In this document: piece after piece, positions 61,152 to 64,000 of the stretch
Numbering within the stretch: the first letter of the stretch is position 1
How the letters are laid out: each line of letters starts with the position of its first letter
Source: Pseudomonas sp. C1C7
GTDB taxonomy: Bacteria; Pseudomonadota; Gammaproteobacteria; Pseudomonadales; Pseudomonadaceae
Length of the DNA stretch: 64,000 nucleotides
NCBI RefSeq assembly: GCF_013359595.1
Contig: NZ_JABFMP010000009.1
Location: 114,485 to 178,484 of the forward strand
Reading direction: 5' to 3'
Program-made: the position numbers and the translations under genes
Notes under the pieces: generated by a model
Databases searched by the model: none
Told to the model about the DNA's origin: nothing
Seen by the model: only the letters and a program-made list of their open reading frames with translations

Positions 61152-62720
61152 TCAATTGGCTCCAACTTGCCCCTTGCTCATCCGCAAGCACCGCCACAAC
61201 GCCACCACCATCAACACACTCACCAGTGCCCATCCCCAGGCCTGCTGATTCTGCAAACCTTCACGAAACAGCTGCGGCGCAATGCCGGCGCCGATGATGA
61301 AGGTCAGCAGGGCGATTTCCCGGCGTGGCACGCTCACCGGGCGGCACAGGTAGACCAGCGCGGGCACGATGAACGCCACGCTCGGGAAGCTGCGGTAGCG
61401 TGGATCGAACACCAGTTCCAGCATCGACACGGCAGCTGCAAAACCTGCCACCGCCACCAGCCATCCGGCCTGACTTTCCAGAGCATTGAACATCCGTCCA
61501 CGCCAACCGGTGCGTGCGCTCAGCGTCAGCGCAGCATGTGTCAGCACCAATAGGTTCAACGCCGTCACTAGTGCGGCCCACAACCACTCACTGGCAAAAC
61601 GCGTGGTGACTCGAGCCAGGTCACCCCAGGCTCCTATCGAGCAAGCCGCCAATGCACCGAGTAGCGGCAGAACCAACGCTGCGCGAGTGCTGCGCACGCG
61701 ACCGCCAAGGATCAGCGTGCCGAGGAAAATCAGTCCGCCGACCACCAGCCATTGCGACCAGTAAGGTACGTTGGTGACGGGACCTGCCAGCACGCCCTTG
61801 TCCTGGCGGTCGGCGTCGAACAGTCCCCAATAGCCACCAACCGCACCTTCGCTGGCGCGTTTCCATGGCTGGTCGAAGGCTTCGATCAGGTTGTAGTGCC
61901 AGCCTTGTTCCTCGGCCATGGCGACAAATCCGCGAATGAACTTGGCTTCGTTGACGCGGCTCGGCAGGGCCGTTTCACGCTGGCGGCCTTCGCTGGGCCA
62001 GCCGGTCTCGCCGATCATTACGTCCTTGGGCGCGAACTTGTTGCCGAACACCTGGCGTACTTCGGCTACATGCTGCAGGGCCGCGTCAATGTTCGACGGA
62101 TCGTCTTCCCAATACGGCAGCAAGTGAATGGTCAGGAAATCCACCGCCGGGGCGATTTCCGGGTGCTTGAGCCAGAACTCCCAGACGTCGGCGTAGGTGA
62201 CGGGTTGCTTGACCTGGCTTTTCACCTTGTTGATCAGTCGCGCCAGTTGCGCGCCGGTGACTTCCTTGCGCAGCAGGGTTTCGTTGCCGACGATCACCGC
62301 GCTCACCACGTCAGGGTTGGCGTTGGCCGAGGCGATCAGCAAGTCGACTTCCTTTTCGGTGTCCACCGGGTTGCTGTTGACCCAGGCGCCGATCATCAGC
62401 TTCAACCCGTGCTTGCGCGCAAGATCCGGCAGAGCGTCCAGGCCGGTCATGGAGTAGGTGCGAATGCACTGGAAACTTTTCGCCAGCAGGGCAAGGTCGG
62501 CGTCCATGCGCTCGGGGCGCAAATTGAACGGCACGTCGAACGGCGACTGGTCTTTATCGAACGGGGTGTAGGAGGCGCATTGCAGCTTGTGCGTGGCGCT
62601 GGCGGCGTCCGGCAGGATCACCGGTTTGCCCAGGCCGTACCAGAAACCGCAGAGGGCAAAAAGTCCCAGCAGGCAGGCAAAAATATAAGGGGAAAAAGGA
62701 AAGCGCGAGGGTGCGGTCAT
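61152..62720 (-). CDS. Membrane-bound GH17 beta-1,3-glucanase/glucosyltransferase
   Basis: A 522-aa membrane protein: an N-terminal helix (FSPYIFACLLGLFALCGFWY), a periplasmic GH17-type catalytic domain (about residues 45-320), then about six membrane segments. The two catalytic acids lie in VIVGNETLLRKEV and MIGETGWPSEGRQ, and TIHLLPYWEDD is typical. In Pseudomonas such proteins are predicted beta-(1,3)-glucosyl transferases that work on periplasmic or secreted glucans. The ATG at 62720 (MTAPSRFPFSPYIF) is chosen as the first Met before the membrane helix. Confidence 0.88.
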   Translation of the reverse strand: MTAPSRFPFSPYIFACLLGLFALCGFWYGLGKPVILPDAASATHKLQCASYTPFDKDQSPFDVPFNLRPERMDADLALLAKSFQCIRTYSMTGLDALPDLARKHGLKLMIGAWVNSNPVDTEKEVDLLIASANANPDVVSAVIVGNETLLRKEVTGAQLARLINKVKSQVKQPVTYADVWEFWLKHPEIAPAVDFLTIHLLPYWEDDPSNIDAALQHVAEVRQVFGNKFAPKDVMIGETGWPSEGRQRETALPSRVNEAKFIRGFVAMAEEQGWHYNLIEAFDQPWKRASEGAVGGYWGLFDADRQDKGVLAGPVTNVPYWSQWLVVGGLIFLGTLILGGRVRSTRAALVLPLLGALAACSIGAWGDLARVTTRFASEWLWAALVTALNLLVLTHAALTLSARTGWRGRMFNALESQAGWLVAVAGFAAAVSMLELVFDPRYRSFPSVAFIVPALVYLCRPVSVPRREIALLTFIIGAGIAPQLFREGLQNQQAWGWALVSVLMVVALWRCLRMSKGQVGAN

Positions 62721-63049
62721 GGTCAGGCCGTCAGGGAGCAAAGCGGCGCATGTTACCTGCATTTGCCCCGTGCTTGGGCCTCTGCATGATTTTGACATGC
62801 AAAGTTCGGGCGTATTGCCCGATGCATTTTCATGGCGCGAAGTTAATGGCGTTCTGATGTCGTTTCTCGATGCCTTGAGGTCGCTGGCAGATCAGGTTGC
62901 ATTGAGCGTCAGGTTGATTATCGAAGCCGTCAGTACTCCGCTGATGATCGAAAGAGTTTGCGGTGGGCGTGATGGAGGCGCTGTGCACCATAACAATATG
63001 TTGAAGCGGCTCGGCACCCGCCGGGCGCAGCACTTTCGGGGAAGTAACG
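62721..63049. other. Intergenic region between GH17 gene and betaine-binding protein
   Basis: 329 bases without a convincing gene. TTGACA at 62792-62797 may be a -35 box on the + strand and is followed by a short inverted repeat CGGGC-gtatt-GCCCG (62807-62821). An open frame through the region is not protein-like. Confidence 0.5.
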
Positions 63050-63901
63050 ATGAAGATGCGACGACTTTTAGGCGCAGGTACCGCACTGGTACTTGCGATG
63101 GGCTCCACATTCGCCAGCGCAGAAACCAAGACCCTGAGCATCGGTTACGTTGACGGCTGGTCCGACAGCGTCGCGACGACTCACGTGGCAGCTGAAGTGA
63201 TCAAGCAGAAACTCGGTTACGACGTGAAGCTGCAAGCGGTCGCCACCGGGATCATGTGGCAGGGCGTGGCCACCGGCAAACTGGACGCCATGCTGTCGGC
63301 CTGGCTGCCGGTGACTCACGGTGATTACTGGGCGAAGAACAAGGACCAAGTCGTCGACTACGGTCCGAACTTCAAGGACGCGAAGATCGGCCTGATCGTG
63401 CCGGAGTACGTCAAGGCCAAGTCCCTTGAAGACCTGAAAACCGATGACAGCTTCAAGAAACGCATCGTTGGCATCGACGCCGGTTCAGGCGTGATGCTCA
63501 AGACCGAACAGGCAATCAAGGATTACGACCTGACCGGCTACCAACTCAAGGCCAGTTCCGGCGCCGGCATGATCGCCGAGCTGACCCGTGCCGAGAAGAA
63601 AAACGAATCCATCGCCGTGACCGGTTGGGTACCGCACTGGATGTTCGCCAAGTGGAAACTGCGCTTCCTCGACGACCCGAAAGGCGTGTACGGCGCGGCT
63701 GAAACCGTGAACAGCATCGGCAGCAAGGAGCTGGCAACCAAGGCACCGGAAGTGGCCAAGTTCCTGAAGAACTTCCAGTGGGCTTCGAAGGATGAAATCG
63801 GTGAAGTCATGCTGGCGATCCAGGAAGGCGCCAAGCCTGATGCGGCTGCGAAAGACTGGGTAGCCAAGCACCCGGAGCGCGTGGCTGACTGGACCAAATA
63901 A
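63050..63901 (+). CDS. Glycine betaine/choline-type ABC binding protein (OpuAC family)
   Basis: A 283-aa periplasmic binding protein of the ProX/OpuAC class, for quaternary amines such as glycine betaine. It has a signal peptide (residues about 1-24, ending ASA), then TKTLSIGYVDGWSDSVATTH, LDAMLSAWLPVTHGDYWAKN and ESIAVTGWVPHWMFAKWKLR, with aromatic residues likely to cage the ammonium group. No permease or ATPase gene lies next to it on either side within the window, so it probably feeds a shared transporter encoded elsewhere. Confidence 0.92.
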   Translation: MKMRRLLGAGTALVLAMGSTFASAETKTLSIGYVDGWSDSVATTHVAAEVIKQKLGYDVKLQAVATGIMWQGVATGKLDAMLSAWLPVTHGDYWAKNKDQVVDYGPNFKDAKIGLIVPEYVKAKSLEDLKTDDSFKKRIVGIDAGSGVMLKTEQAIKDYDLTGYQLKASSGAGMIAELTRAEKKNESIAVTGWVPHWMFAKWKLRFLDDPKGVYGAAETVNSIGSKELATKAPEVAKFLKNFQWASKDEIGEVMLAIQEGAKPDAAAKDWVAKHPERVADWTK

Positions 63902-63924
63902 AACGTAACCTGAGTCCGCTTCTC

Positions 63925-64000
63925 CTTGTGGGAGCGGGCTTGCTCGCGAAAGCGGTGTGTCAGGCATGTAAATGTCGACTGACACGACGCCTTCGCGAGC
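63925..64000. repeat. REPIN cut by the window end
   Basis: A GTGGGAGCGGGCTTGCTCGCGAA core at 63925-63950 and the opening bases of the opposed arm (CTTCGCGAGC, 63991-64000). The rest lies outside the window. Confidence 0.85.

Noticed and set aside
62719..63153. Open frame of 144 codons overlapping the start of the betaine-binding gene
   Set aside because: No protein-like character or ribosome site; it overlaps the well-supported gene at 63050 in another frame.

Overview
The window is chromosomal DNA from a Pseudomonas of the P. fluorescens group. The evidence is the gene order (flagellar export apparatus, flhF-fleN-fliA, cheYZAB, motCD, parA-like, cheW, ccm operon), high-GC codon use, and many P. 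fluorescens-type REP/REPIN repeats (cores GTGGGAGCGGGCTTGCCCGC and GTAGGAGCGAGGCTTGCC). No rRNA, tRNA, CRISPR array, prophage or large insertion sequence was seen.

Layout. (1) 1-8023, + strand: fliP (3' part), fliQ, fliR, flhB, flhA, flhF, fleN and fliA, covering flagellar export and flagellar number/placement control. (2) 8177-17326, + strand: cheY, cheZ, cheA, cheB, motC, motD, a ParC-like ATPase, a ParP-like CheW-domain protein, cheW and a DUF2802 protein, i.e. a polar chemotaxis array plus a second stator. (3) 17591-19491, - strand: a FliK-like protein and a stand-alone FlhB C-domain protein. (4) 19690-26692, + strand: ccmABCDEFGHI for cytochrome c maturation, then a small lipoprotein. 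(5) 27262-29505: an MFS exporter divergent from a LysR regulator. (6) 29654-40206, + strand: a complete C-P lyase locus, phnCDE-FGHIJKLMNP, preceded by a Pho-box-like array. (7) 40247-47099: a LysR regulator, a hicAB toxin-antitoxin pair, a second MFS exporter, a gene remnant, a lipoprotein, sbp, a voltage-gated-type K+ channel with a zinc ribbon, and a urea transporter. (8) 47247-53871, - strand: gcl-hyi-glxR-ttuD-pyk, which carries glyoxylate through tartronate semialdehyde and glycerate to pyruvate. A HbpS/GlcG-like gene diverges from it across a region with two identical TTGTATACAA palindromes. (9) 54806-64000: a REP-associated tyrosine transposase between two REPINs, a TetR regulator, a DUF808 membrane protein, an MlaA-like protein overlapping a serine-hydrolase gene, a small membrane protein, a short RHS-core protein with a distinct C-terminus, a GH17 membrane glucanase and an orphan betaine-type binding protein.

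Most genes belong to well-known families. The less explained material is: a tandem ITDxEFExLLDxL repeat in the CheA linker; the FlhB-C/FliK pair; the RAYT with its REPINs and several repeat families, some with conserved spacers; the twin palindromes at the gcl promoter; the hydrolase/MlaA-like pair; and the RHS protein with no neighbouring immunity gene. No wholly new multi-gene defence or biosynthetic system could be supported from the sequence.
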